A DNA stretch of 60,000 bases from Polytrichum commune (taxonomy: Eukaryota > Streptophyta > Polytrichopsida > Polytrichales > Polytrichaceae): contig OX485806.1 of assembly GCA_950295325.1 (NCBI GenBank), positions 40,302,001 to 40,362,000 on the forward strand, written 5' to 3'. How positions within the stretch are numbered: position 1 is the first letter of the stretch; the number at the start of each line of letters is the position of its first letter. The notes beneath the pieces were generated by a model. The model saw only the letters and a program-made list of their open reading frames with translations, did no database searches and was not told the DNA's origin. The position numbers and the translations under genes are program-made. Shown here piece by piece: positions 24,123 to 34,861 of the stretch.

Positions 24123-25047
24123 TTTGGTGTCACTTACAAAATGGCAGCCCCTTGTAGGGAGTGGCTAGCTCCAGGGTCACCACCGCCAATTATGGATGCA
24201 CACACTGGTCCTAGAAATGGAACACCTTACTCCAATGGTCAAGGTATGTTTCCAATGTTGTGTGTGCACTTAATTGAAAAGTTTGTCATCCTAAACTTTA
24301 GTTGAACCTTGAGTGCAAAATAAACATTTGGCATGCATTGAAAGTAACCATTTATGACCCACCCTATCAACACAAGTCTGAATGGATATCATAGTCATCA
24401 TTTGCCCTTAATCAAACACATTTGGAAGTAAGTTTTAGTTATCTTAGTGGCAATGAATGATGAATTTTTTCTTATGTTAATAAATAGTATCAAATTGGCA
24501 TCCAACGCAACAGTTTGAACCCCATCCGGTTTAGGCCCTTCACAAATAGTGTACATGACACCAAATACCATAAATTGTGTAGTGAACTTAAATTAGAGTG
24601 AATAAGCAATCAACCCATAGAGGAGGGAGGGAATTATTGCATGCATGTCTACCTCTCATCCATTTAACATCAAAACTTGACCCCTAAAGGTTTGTTGCCA
24701 ATTCAATTCAAATGACATGAACTAAACTATTTGAGGTCTTTAAGACTGGTTATGGTATCAAAGCAACTAAAAATAACAACCTATAGGTTGCATACTAATT
24801 TGTATATTGGATGATTGAGAGGTATGCTCATGTGCAATAAGTTCCCTCTCCACATATAACTTACCACATATAACTTAGGGGTTAGTTTTTACTATTAGCC
24901 CTCTCGGTAGGTGTTAAGAAAGGGGGTGCGTTAAACCTCCCCCTACAAGCTTTCAAAGGAGGCAGGTAGGGGCTGGAGCAACCCCCTATGAAAATCTAAA
25001 TTGTATGATCCCGACTAAGAACCGTTGCTTGCCCTGCCTAATTTTTT

Positions 25048-25048
25048 C

Positions 25049-25084
<36 letters not shown>

Positions 25085-25093
25085 AATAATAAT
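25048..25093 (+). repeat. (CAA)12(AAT)n microsatellite
   Basis: Twelve CAA units followed by AAT units, inside the left arm of the old MULE. It creates an Asn run in a chance ORF (25025-25228). Confidence 0.95.
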
Positions 25094-25206
25094 GGCATTG
25101 CATTCTTGAAGGCCGTTGTCCACAAAACCTATATTGAGTGCAGTTCACCTTCAAGGTCCAAAATCCAATATATATGTGGACTTTCACTTAGTAAATGTGC
25201 AATTGA

Positions 25207-25852
25207 CTACACCATTTATGGTTCTTAGTTTCACGTACACTATTTGTGAAGGGCCTAAAGTAGATGTCTAGAGGTCTCAAAGTGTCATGTCCGCTAACTG
25301 CCAATATGATACTATTTGTCACAATAAGTAATTAAAAAAAAGTAAAAAGTGATTTACGTTATGACATGTAGTGCAACACATTGGGATGCTTAAGATGATA
25401 GTTTTGCGTTCTAGTATGCAAGGGGAAGATATTTTTGAGCTTGCTAATGACAAGTGTCATGTGTTTACATTTTAGTATGCAAGAAGAAGATATTCTTGAG
25501 CATACTAATGCCAAGTGTCATTTGTTTACACTTTAGTCAACTTGTAGACCATTGTGTGACCTCATAACACTATGGAACACACTCATGCCAAGATATTAGT
25601 AAGCGCACTTGAACTCCAAGTGTCATGAGGTGACACTCATGGTGGAGTTGTTGATCATTAGTGCAACCTATCATATGCCTCAAAATAAAATAAGTGACAC
25701 TTACTTATTTAACACACTATTAGTGTGATGAGTAATACTAATTGTGTGTATTACTAATATTAATGTTAGTATTAGCACTATCAATATTAGTAATATGAAC
25801 ACTAGTAGTGACACTATTACCTATGTGACATTAAATACCATAATTGGTGTAG
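25207..25852. mobile_element. 646-bp element nested in the old MULE
   Basis: The left end 'ctacaccatttatgg' and right end 'ccataattggtgtag' are inverted repeats. The younger MULE is continuous at this point ('gcaattgactagggtttcat'). A related terminus, 'cactacacaatttatggtat' on the minus strand, occurs at about 24585-24540 and shares the neighbouring 'atttgtgaagggcct'. The superfamily is unclear; CTACA-type ends hint at CACTA-like elements. Confidence 0.55.
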
Positions 25853-26696
25853 CATGTTATTCTTGACGTGAAATTGTCAACAAAGCATGTGACTACCTTA
25901 GAAGTTTAAAAAATTACAAAATCCTCATTAACATTCAGATTATAATTATAGTGACCTACCATTTGAAAGGGTCTTGGTCATTCTAAAATGGAATCTAAAT
26001 CAATGTGTTGATTTTAGTATGCATATTTTAGAAAAGCTTAAGTAATGCCTTCTAGTTTCACAAGTATTCATTACACATTCAAGCTAATTGAGTGTGATTA
26101 AATTTAACCAAGCATAAATAACCATAATTGAACGTAAATGAGCACAAGGCCTAAGTTTCTACAACTATTCATACACATTCAAACTAATCAAGCTTGAATA
26201 AGTGCAAATAAGCACATTAAACCTAATTAAGCGTAATGAAGTGTAATTGAGCACATCAATTCTAATGTCTTAATTAAATTGTGATTGATTTAGGTAAGTA
26301 CATTTTAGAATTAATTGGGCTTAATAAGTTTGTTAAGCATCATTTCTAATGTAATTAGGCTTAATTAGGTTCATCAAGTTTAATTAGGCTAAATATGTTT
26401 GATTACATTAATCACTCTTAATCGATTTGAATGTGTATGAAGACTTGTGAAAGTAGAAGGCATTACCTAAACTATTATAAATATGCATACTAAAATCAAT
26501 ACACTAATCTAGTTTCATTTTAGAATGACAAACACCCCTTCAAATGGTGAGTCACAAATTTTTTAACCTCAATGCTAATGAGGATTTTGTTATGTTTTTG
26601 ACTTCCAAGTTAATTACATGCTTTATTGATGCTTTCACTTTAGGAATGAAATCCCAATCAATTGCTTATTTACTAAGTGAAAGTGCACATATATAT

Positions 26697-27044
26697 CGTA
26701 GGTTGATAGCAAGATGGGCAAATTTGCCCAATAATCAATTAATCTCAAAAAAAGGGCTTAGGCAGTCTGTTATAATATATTTGAAAAAATAGACAAATAT
26801 GTATATGTGTATTTTACTCATTTAGGCACATAGCATATCCTTCACACATATCCTATACTTTAACTTATTTTTCATTCATTCATGACTTTGAATTGAACTT
26901 TCCAACGCATCAAATTTCCTAAAATTTAGGCATTTAAATGATTATTTTTTCTTTCATTTAAGTCCATCTAACCCAAAAATTTAAAAAAAATCAGGTGTAA
27001 TTATTTTGAATTATTTTCCACCAAACCTACTACCAACCTACCGT
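26697..27044. mobile_element. 348-bp MITE-like element nested in the old MULE
   Basis: The ends are 'cgtaggttg' and 'caacctaccg', flanked by TAT on both sides. The younger MULE shows the empty site 'catatatattggattttgg' (about 21025-21043). The inside is AT-rich with no ORF. Confidence 0.6.
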
Positions 27045-27435
27045 ATTGGATTTTGGACCTTGAAGATGAAGTGCACTCAACATGAATTTTGTGTACAAGC
27101 GGGCCTTCGAAAATGCAAGGGCATTGTCTTTTTGGAAGACAGGCGGGGGTAGGCAACAATTTTCGGTCGGGCTCAAAAAATAATTCAAATTTCAAGGGGA
27201 TGCGTCGACCCCTATTTGCTTGAGGGGTTGATCACACCATCCACATTCGATAAAATCCGTCAAGATCTCCAGCTGTAATAATGTGAAAAATGGTGGGCTA
27301 ACATCTTTTCCTCAACATAATTCCCAACAATTTCATGGTTGGAAAAGGACAGAGCATGAAAGCTCGTTTGGGGAGGTTTAACGTCCCCTTTAAGAAACCA
27401 AACTATTGGAGGCCCTGGGCCTTGTAACTACACTA

Positions 27436-28880
27436 CAATCATGATCTCTATAAATGTTACAGGTCGGGAGTAGCACAAAAATTATATATATATATATATA
27501 TATAGAATTGTAACAAGTAACACTTATAGAATTCATACCAATGATTACACGGGGAGGTCACTTTATTGTCAAGTTGACACCACGTGCGGACAAAGTTTGC
27601 TACCCCTATATTACATGCCATATATAATTTTAAAAGTTATGATATTTTTTCTACATATACATAACCATTGATAGTATCTTTTGAATATTTTTTGAAATTT
27701 TTAGTCATCTTTATTTATTTTTAGTATTTATTTATAGTTCAATTCTATGTCATTCTAGTTAGAAACGGTATGTTTTATGAAAAAAACAAATCATCAAATT
27801 TAGTTACCACTTTTAAAGTATGTCATAGGTACTATGTATATCTACTCAAGAAAAAAATTTGATATAATTTTGACCCATTTTGGTGGTGCAACTTACCAAA
27901 AGAAGATTTTTTTTGGTCACATGTGGTGTTCAACTTGACAATGGAGTGACCTCCCCGTGAATGATTAATAACTTTTATAGAAATAACACTTAAAATTTCC
28001 GAAAATGAAGAACATAATATTTTAAAAATAAAAAATGAAAGTACAAATGATAATATATAATTCAACTAAACTAAGTGAAAAAAATAATCTATATAGTAGT
28101 AACTTGACGAGATTCTTCCAACTAAACTAACCGAAAGAAAGAGTCTATAGTAGTCTGACGAGAAGCTTCCAAATGATGAGATGAAACATCCTTCTGGAGT
28201 TCTTGAATGCTCCTGATGTGTGATAGGGCATCATTTGGTCTTTGTTCAAAGTATTTCTTCAAAGTCTCTAGAGAACGCTCAACAACACTTAATCCTACAA
28301 CTTCTTCTACCACATCAACCATAACCTCATCAACATCAATTTCTTGATGTTATGAGGAATACATATCCAAAAACTCCTCATCGGTAGGTTCATAGGGGTT
28401 GTTTAAATCAAAATTCATCTCATAATTGAGGTATTCATGAGCATTTATCACGTCACCCACCTCACTATCAGATGACAACAATGTTAGTTGATGAAGTAGT
28501 GTAGCAACTTCATCAACCTCTACCAAGCGCTTAGCTTCCTCTATCTCCCTCTCAATAGAGATTGAATGAGCACCCGTGTGCCTCCAACAATTTTGAATTG
28601 ATCTCTAAATAAGAGAGAATATTTCACTTGTTCGCAAAGTATATGGGATAAATGCGATTACATGTTTAAAATGTATGCTCTCATATATTATTAGCTTGAT
28701 TTTCTCTAAATTAACACTTATAAAGGTGCAATTAATAAAGAAGGGAGTAGAGCATGTTATAACACTTAACACATAACACTCACTAGTCTTACCAATTAAT
28801 TTTTTGTAGGGGAGTAATATTTTCTTAACATATATAAAATTATAACGCTTGTAGGGGTAACACTTATAGAGTCCTGACTG
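27436..28880 (-). mobile_element. pogo/Tigger-like element of a second family, degenerate
   Basis: The ends are 'caatcatgatctctataaat' at 27436 and, on the complement, 'cagtcaggactctataagtg' at 28880, each next to TA (27434-27435, 28881-28882). The minus strand carries a decayed transposase C-terminus (28122-28605). The terminal repeats differ from copies A and B but share the CAGTC start and TA target, so this is a sister family. Confidence 0.75.
28122..28605 (-). pseudogene. pogo/Tigger-like transposase relic
   Basis: The frame reads RSIQNCWRHTG at about 28600-28570, then an acidic stretch, then an in-frame TAA (28350-28352), and continues to SLETLKKYFEQRP and the terminal QTTIDSFF. This order (xIxNCWRxTG ... 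xLxxLKKYxEQ ... IDSFF) is the C-terminal region of Tigger-type transposases. A stop immediately upstream of RSIQN and the absence of a DDE domain show it is dead. Confidence 0.7.
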
Positions 28881-28929
28881 TAGTAAGAGAGGAGCAGCGT
28901 TGACTTCTGTATAGGGCGTGGCAAGTGCC

Positions 28930-29175
28930 ACGAAGGCGCCAGGTGGCACGCTTCCAACTCAATTCCTTCACTGTTTGGAGAATTCTTCGCACTTGGCAAC
29001 CAAAGCACCTTCACTGAAACCCCCATCCAGCTAGCTCTATCGATCGATCGATTGATCGACGAGGAGGCAAAGGAAGGATTGAAGGGGCCGGAGCATCGAT
29101 CCACATACCTAAAATTTCATCGAAGTTTCAGTTTTTCTCTGAAATGGGAAGGCCAGCAGCAGACGCTCTGTTTGG
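28930..29175 (+). promoter_or_regulatory. Probable first, non-coding exon of the MSL channel gene
   Basis: GC-richer sequence with no long ORF ends in a good donor, 'tgtttggg|taagcacg' or 'tgtttg|ggtaagcac', at about 29175. It lies upstream of the coding exons in the same direction. The segment includes an (ATCG)n run at 29039-29058. A leader exon is inference only. Confidence 0.3.
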
Positions 29176-29517
29176 GTAAGCACGATTCGCAGACTCCGGG
29201 TTCTTCTCTTGGAGACTCTTACAACCAGAGAGCTCGATCGGGTCCTCAGTGGATCATAATTTGGAAGTAGTTTCTGTAAATCATTGATTTGGAGGTGGAC
29301 ATAGCGCAGTCTATTCCATTTCCAATTCCATTCCACTTGACATTTCTAATTGTTGTCCTTGTTGTGCGAGCAGTAGGTAATGGAGTTTAGGGTTTAAGGT
29401 TGACCAAACTTACCTCTGATAGATTGTGTAGAAGCCGGTCGATGATGGGGTCGTAATCTGTGGTCTGTTGCTTGTGGGCTTGGAATTGTTTTTGGCAAGG
29501 ATTTAGGTAGGTTAGAG

Positions 29518-30135
29518 TTGAATCGGATCCGTTGGCCGAGGTTTACCTATTTTTGTGCAATTTGAGACTCATGAATAGCTTTGGCACATTTGATGACATG
29601 CAAAGGATGTCAATCAAGTGCGCGGTCAAACTAGAGACAACAAATGTATCAAGAAATATGGGAGGCCATTCTTGTGTAAACAAGGATGTGAACAGAGCTA
29701 AAGAGAAGTTTAAGTCGACCTATGTGGTTTGGTGAATCAATCAGCATGTTCGATTCTGTAGCGCAGAGCTCGTGATCTGCGATCTAGCTTGTGAGTGTCC
29801 AGCGTATTGCGATTATATCGTTGTTGCTTGTAAGCTTGGAATTGTTTTGTTTTAGTAAGAATTTGGTCAGGGTTAAGCTTGAGTCGGATCCGTTGGCCGA
29901 GGTTTACCTACTCTTCTGCAATTTGAGAATCGTGGATTCGGCAGGTAAGAAGGTTTCAATCATGTGTGGGGTCAATTTAGAGACAGTAAATGTATCAAGA
30001 AATATGAAAGGCCATTCTTTGGCTCGCGTCGGCCAAGTCTTGAGTAAACAAGGATGTGAACAGATCTGAAGAGAAATTTAAGTCGACCTCTGTGTTTCAG
30101 CAAATCAGCATGTTCGTGTGTCTGTAGCGTAGACC
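29518..30135 (+). repeat. Direct duplication of about 260 bp, offset 361 bp
   Basis: 'tcggatccgttggccgaggtttacct' (shared core) begins near 29522 and again near 29883. The matches continue through 'caatttgaga', 'gtatcaagaaatatg', 'aacaaggatgtgaacag' and 'aagtcgacct' to 'cagcatgttcg'. The repeat lies in the leader/intron region upstream of the MSL coding start. Confidence 0.85.
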
Positions 30136-30236
30136 ACATCGAAAATAATAGTTAGGAAAGGAACCATGCTCATGAAATTGACTGTGCACATCCTAATTGG
30201 CAGGTAACAGGGGACTAGAGCCACCAATTTTGCAAT

Positions 30237-33200
30237 ATGACAAAGATGAGTGCACTGGCAAAACTAATAATGCCTATGTGCATCCTTTCGAGATCGCCCT
30301 ACCCACCACTCCCCACTGTCTCATATCGGCGCTTTGTCTCTTCTTCTCCGGTGGTCCGGTCTTTGAGCTCAATGGACACTCAAGGAATTTATGGAGCTCT
30401 CATAGCCACCAAGAGTCCCAGCGGTGTGCAGGCATCGATTCTGGAACGAGCTCCCCCGGGTTTTAGAGCTCAATTCAACAGCAAATTCCTTCCAGCTCAA
30501 CTGAGCATGCCATATGGCAGAAATGGGGGTACATTGCATACTTCCCGAGGCAAAAGTGTCATGTAGATCCAATACAATTTCGAATTCACATCTTGAGTTC
30601 CTGAATAATGTCAATATATTTACATGATATTCTTATTTTCTTCTGATATGTGCCATATTATGCTACTACGAAGCAAATAGTTACAAGAGAATAGTACACA
30701 TACTGGAAGATACTTACATTATACACGATTAGGTACAGATTTAATGTAATAGATTTATAATACATCACCCTTTGGAAATTTGTGATGTATAGGGTTTTGC
30801 CATTCTTGGAGTTCAGGGGCTGTAGGAAGCCGCAGGGGATTTGCTGCAAGTGCTGCTGCTGCAACACCTACACCTCCCACACCAAGCGGTTCGCCATCTG
30901 GAGGAGAGCCAGGAATTGCTGGTACCGTCACCGAGGGTGCACAGAAAACAGTCAATTCCTTGGTGGACATGGTGGGAGGAGCTTGGGAAGCTGCGAAAGA
31001 CGAAGCAGTGCATGGGTTTCCAAGGGTGCACAATCTGATGGACCCATCTGGTGGGAACATTGCAGAGCTTGCCATACCTACCAGCATTGCCATTGGAGCA
31101 TCTTTTGTGGCGTGGCTCGTGCTTCCAAGGGTTTTGCGCAAATTTCATCAGTATGTAGAGTCAGGACCCACGTCTCGATTGCTTGGGCGTATGCCGCAGG
31201 AGAAGCAACCTTATGAACTCAGCGTCTTCAGTGCTCTTGAAGATCCCGCTCGCCTGCTCGGCTCTCTCATGACCTTCAGCTACCTGTAAGTCTTGTCGAA
31301 ACAAAATGCAACAAAGATTTGACCCTGTCAAACTAGGGTTGCATGGTGCTTCATTCTGGTATGATGATTTTGCATTGCATTGTGCTGCTCATAGTCCAAT
31401 AAAGTCTGACTCTTGTCAATCCAAGGTTAAGGTCTGGGTGCTCATATGAGCAATCTGGACTCTTTTGTATTCACGTTCTGGTTAGTGAGCAACCTTCTTG
31501 CAGCACACTCTGTTGCTCAAATTCTAAATAATTGAAGTTGGAACAAGATGCAAGAAGATTCAATTCTGTGATTCCAAGGGAAGTGAACAGGTGTGGGTGT
31601 TTGGTAGTAAGCCTTTTGCCTACATGCTGCATGATCCCGGATTGAATCTTGCAATGCATGCCACTGCTTGTAGTCCAACAAATCCAAGCATAAAACAAGA
31701 CACAAGGTTCAACTCTGTCAAATACCAGAGTCAAGGTCATGATTCTCACATGAGAAACTGGGTGGTTTTGTAGTAGCCTTTTGGCTACTACCAAGCAACC
31801 TTTCTTATTGCATAGTACTTGATGATGGTTATGGTGTTGTTTGATATTGCTCTGCATTGCATGTGTTTGATTTTTGACTTGCATATGTATCTTACCTTCT
31901 GGCTACATTTAACGTGATCCTCGATTGAATCTTGCAATGCATGCTGCTTCTTGTAGTCCAGCAAATTCAAGTGTAAAACAAGACACAAGGTTCAACTCTG
32001 TCAATTACCAGGTTGAAGGTCAAGATTATCACATGAGAAATTGGGAGGTTGTGTAGTATCCTTTTGGCTACCAAGCAACCCTTTGCATAGCATTGCACTT
32101 GATGATGGTTATGGTATTGTGTGGTTTGGCTTTGCGTTGCATGATATTTGATTTTTGACTTGCACATGTATGTTGTGTCAGGGGCTTCATTGTGGCGCCC
32201 ACGTCCATTGGAGCTCACTACCTGACACAAATCTGGAGTGGGGGAACAGTGCTCAGTGTGATCTGGTTTTTGTACCGGTGGAAGAGCAATGTCTTTGCGC
32301 GTATAGTGACAGGAAAGGCCATTGCAGGAGCAGACAGGGAGAGATACTTGACCATGGATCGGTTATCATCCATAGGTCTGCTGCTGTTGGGAGGCATGGC
32401 GTTCGCTGAAGCATGTGGAGTAGCCGTGCAATCCATCCTAACAGTAGGAGGAATTGGAGGTACCTAATCTTATCCTACCAATTTTTGAGTCTCCAATTAG
32501 AGTTATCTTTCAACTTAATTGGACTTTTATGTCAGGAGTTGGCTCCCTATGATTTTTCTTTGGTTGTTCTGCATACAATATCAATAGTTTCATTTCACTT
32601 GTGGTGCATGCTAAAGGTAGTGTTTAAATATGAATGAAGAGCAACCTATTTTGGTTCATTTGAGGACCGGATGCATCTTAGCACCTCTCGGCATGCCAAA
32701 GTGATGCTGACCCTTAATGAACAGATTTAAAATGTTCTTTGTTCAAACCTTCACACAACCTCCAAGCATGCACCGAAAACTTACCAAACATGGAGTGTGT
32801 TGTATGCAAAGCAACCAACTCCCAACCAAAAGTCATGTTGAGTTAAGTCTATCAAACAAGCAGAAAGTTGGAGCTAAAGCTAACCATGTGGATCAAGTCC
32901 TGGGCATTTTGTACTTAAAATGATTTTCCTGTGTCTGCAGGGGTGGCAACTGCATTTGCTGCAAGGGACATATTGGGAAACATGCTAAGTGGTGTAGCTT
33001 TGCAGTTCTCAAGACCCTTCTCCCTTGGAGACTCCATCTCGGTAAAAATCCCTTTCAGTTACTGGAGTGGTCCTTCTTGCTTCTTTTGTTGGCCTTAATG
33101 TAAACTGGCACCAAGTTTGAGTAGGTCTCATATATAATTATTTCTCTTGCTTTGTTCTGTATTAAAGTGAGCTCGGTGTCAATAGTTGATGTTCTCCTGT

Positions 33201-34861
33201 TTGTCTATATGGCAGGCGGGGAATGTGAGTGGGCAGGTGATTGAGATGGGCCTGCATTCAACACAACTACTCAATTCCGACAAGTACCCTATTGTTGTAC
33301 CAAACTCGTATTTCTCCAACCAGGTAGAAATCGGGGTCTCCTGCATTGTCTCCTGGTCACTATTCAGGGGCACTTTACACTAGGGCATGAGGGCCCGATT
33401 CCATTGAAATTTAATCTCTCATTGGTGGAAAATGCCAAGACGGACCCACCTCACTTTACACTTGAGCTCAAGGGCCTAAGAGTCCACAGAAGTTTGAGTG
33501 GATGAACAAATCTGCATGGAGTCCTACATTGCATGCAATGGAAAATGTTTTATGGTCTCCCAGATATTTTGCCAAGCCCACCTTTAAGAGGTGGGTTGAA
33601 TACAACTGGGAGACCATGACTCTTCAAACTTTCACCACCCTTGTTTTTCTGTAACATATTGTTTAGAAGGGCCTACTTGAATAGGATGGTAATGAAATAG
33701 TATTTAGTTGAGAGCCCGGTCGCCTCTGTCTTTACACTACACTTGAAAGGCCTTTGACCACCCAAAATTTTAAGTTCAAATATGCATCTTACAGCTTTCA
33801 GATGAGTTTCGAGGGCCCTCACTCGGAGATTTACAGTAAAGAAAAGGAAACTTACATATGAAATGGACTTCTTGTGCTGGCAGGTTATAGTTAACAAGTC
33901 TCGGGTTCGGTGGCGGGGGTTTTCGATGAATTTGCCCATCCAAATACAGGACCTGGACAAGATTCCTGTTGTCACAAGTGACATTCGGGAAATGTTGATG
34001 AGTTATCCCAAGATCTTCTTGGAGAATGAGAAGCCTCGATGCCATGTCTCGCAAGTGGGACCATCGTCTCTGAATATTGCAATCACATGCAACCTCAGGC
34101 CAATGGTATGGCATTTTGTACCTGGTTTTTCCTGTTAGAGGCCACCATTGCTGTGAATGGAATTATATCCTTTTCTTGTTGCAGTTTGCCATGAATGTCA
34201 GACCACTTTCATCTTGAGTCTGTAGAGTTAGGGGCACTTTACACTAAAGGTTGAGTTTCTCATTGGTGCAAAAGGCCAACACCGTCCCACTTCACTATAC
34301 ACTAGAGCTTCAGGGCCTAAGTGACCAAGGAGGTTTGAATTGGATGAAATAACCCACATGGAGTCCTACATTGCATGCTGTGTATAATGTTTCATGGTCT
34401 ACCAGATTTTGCGTCTAGCCCTTTTCAAAGAGGTGGGTCCCACGCAAACCGGGAGACCGTGACAGTTTAAAATCTCACCACCCTTAATTTCTAACTTATT
34501 GTGTAAAAGGGCTCAAGTGAATAGGATAATAATAGCGTAGCATTTGATTTAGAGCTTGGTCGCGTAAGACTTTACAATACACTTGAAGGCCCGTGTCCAC
34601 TTAAAATTTAATTGCAATTGTCCGTGGTATGGCCTTTGGATGAGTTTCAAGGGCCCTCACAATTTCATGGTCATGGCCCTTGGCGATAGTGTACAGTGGC
34701 CCTTATGAAAATGGTACATACTGCTACTTATCTAATGCAAACATTTATGCCTTGTGTATCAGGGAACTGATGAGTACCTGCTCACAGGAGAAGAGCTGCT
34801 GATGGAGGCGGCCCGTATTGTCACCAAGAGGGGTGCAACTCTGGGAGGCACTTCTTGTTAG
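30237..34861 (+). CDS. MscS-like mechanosensitive ion channel, MSL1 type (organellar)
   Basis: Seven coding exons: 30237-30555, 30793-31285, 32182-32459, 32941-33041, 33216-33323, 33884-34105, 34763-34861. All junctions are GT-AG and keep frame, giving 539 aa. Residues 1-125 are rich in Ser/Arg/Ala with few acids (RRFVSSSPVVRSLSS, SRRGFAASAAAA), like a mitochondrial or plastid targeting sequence. Hydrophobic segments lie near 195-218, 258-282, 290-303 and 330-360. The pore-lining helix and beta-domain hallmarks of MSL1/2/3 proteins follow: AARDILGNMLSGVALQFSRPFSLGDSI, then GQVIEMGLHSTQLLNSDKYPIVVPNSYFSNQ, then VIVNKSR. The protein ends soon after the MscS domain, as MSL1 does; MSL2/3 have long tails. 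The expected role is ion release from an organelle's inner membrane under osmotic or membrane tension. Exon 1 and the chosen ATG are the least certain part. Confidence 0.88.
31330..32165 (+). repeat. Tandem repeat of about 300 bp in MSL intron 2
   Basis: Three diverged copies begin near 31330, 31560 and 31880. Shared phrases include 'tcttgcaatgcatg', 'gtagtccaacaaattcaag' and its variants, 'aacaagacacaaggttcaactctgtcaa', 'cacatgagaaa' and 'cttgatgatggttatgg'. ORFs in it are chance. Confidence 0.75.
33367..33825 (+). mobile_element. Harbinger-type MITE in MSL intron 5, partly decayed
   Basis: It starts 'ggggcactttacactag' and follows the same internal order as the 34231-34702 copy: 'tctcattggtg', 'ggagtcctacattgcatgc', 'gggagacc', 'tttcgagggccctcac'. 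The right terminal repeat is not clear, so the end is approximate. Confidence 0.65.
34231..34702 (+). mobile_element. Harbinger-type MITE in MSL intron 6, 472 bp
   Basis: The left end 'ggggcactttacacta' and right end 'tagtgtacagtggccc' are inverted repeats, flanked by TTA (34228-34230 and 34703-34705). Three-base TTA duplications and G-rich ends are the PIF/Harbinger signature. There is no ORF. Related copies lie at 33367, about 41707 and, inverted, at about 51985-52451. The terminus resembles that of the full Harbinger element at 42887. Confidence 0.85.

Larger units (their letters stand above)
24913..27397. mobile_element. Old Mutator-like element related to 20218-21246, with nested insertions
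   Basis: The ends 'gggggtgcgttaaacctcccc' (24922) and 'ggggaggtttaacgtcccc' (ending 27388) match the termini of the younger MULE. They are flanked by 'gttaagaaa' (24913-24921) and 'tttaagaaa' (27389-27397), a 9-bp duplication with one mismatch. Long inverted arms share 'tgcattcttgaaggcc', 'gaagtgcactcaa' and 'aagttaattacatg' with the younger copy but are diverged. A (CAA)n run at 25048-25083 lies inside the left arm. Two further elements interrupt it (25207-25852 and 26697-27044). There is no transposase ORF. Confidence 0.8.

Noticed and set aside
24740-24770. 'tggtatcaaagc' as an LTR-retrotransposon primer-binding site
   Set aside because: It resembles the initiator-tRNA site, but there is no LTR pair, polypurine tract or gag/pol ORF around it, and a related sequence lies at 8960 without the motif.
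30755-31216. Several ORFs of 65-144 codons on both strands over MSL exon 2
   Set aside because: The frame ending ...GSLMTFSYL splices in phase with the next exon and matches MscS-like channels; the others do not.
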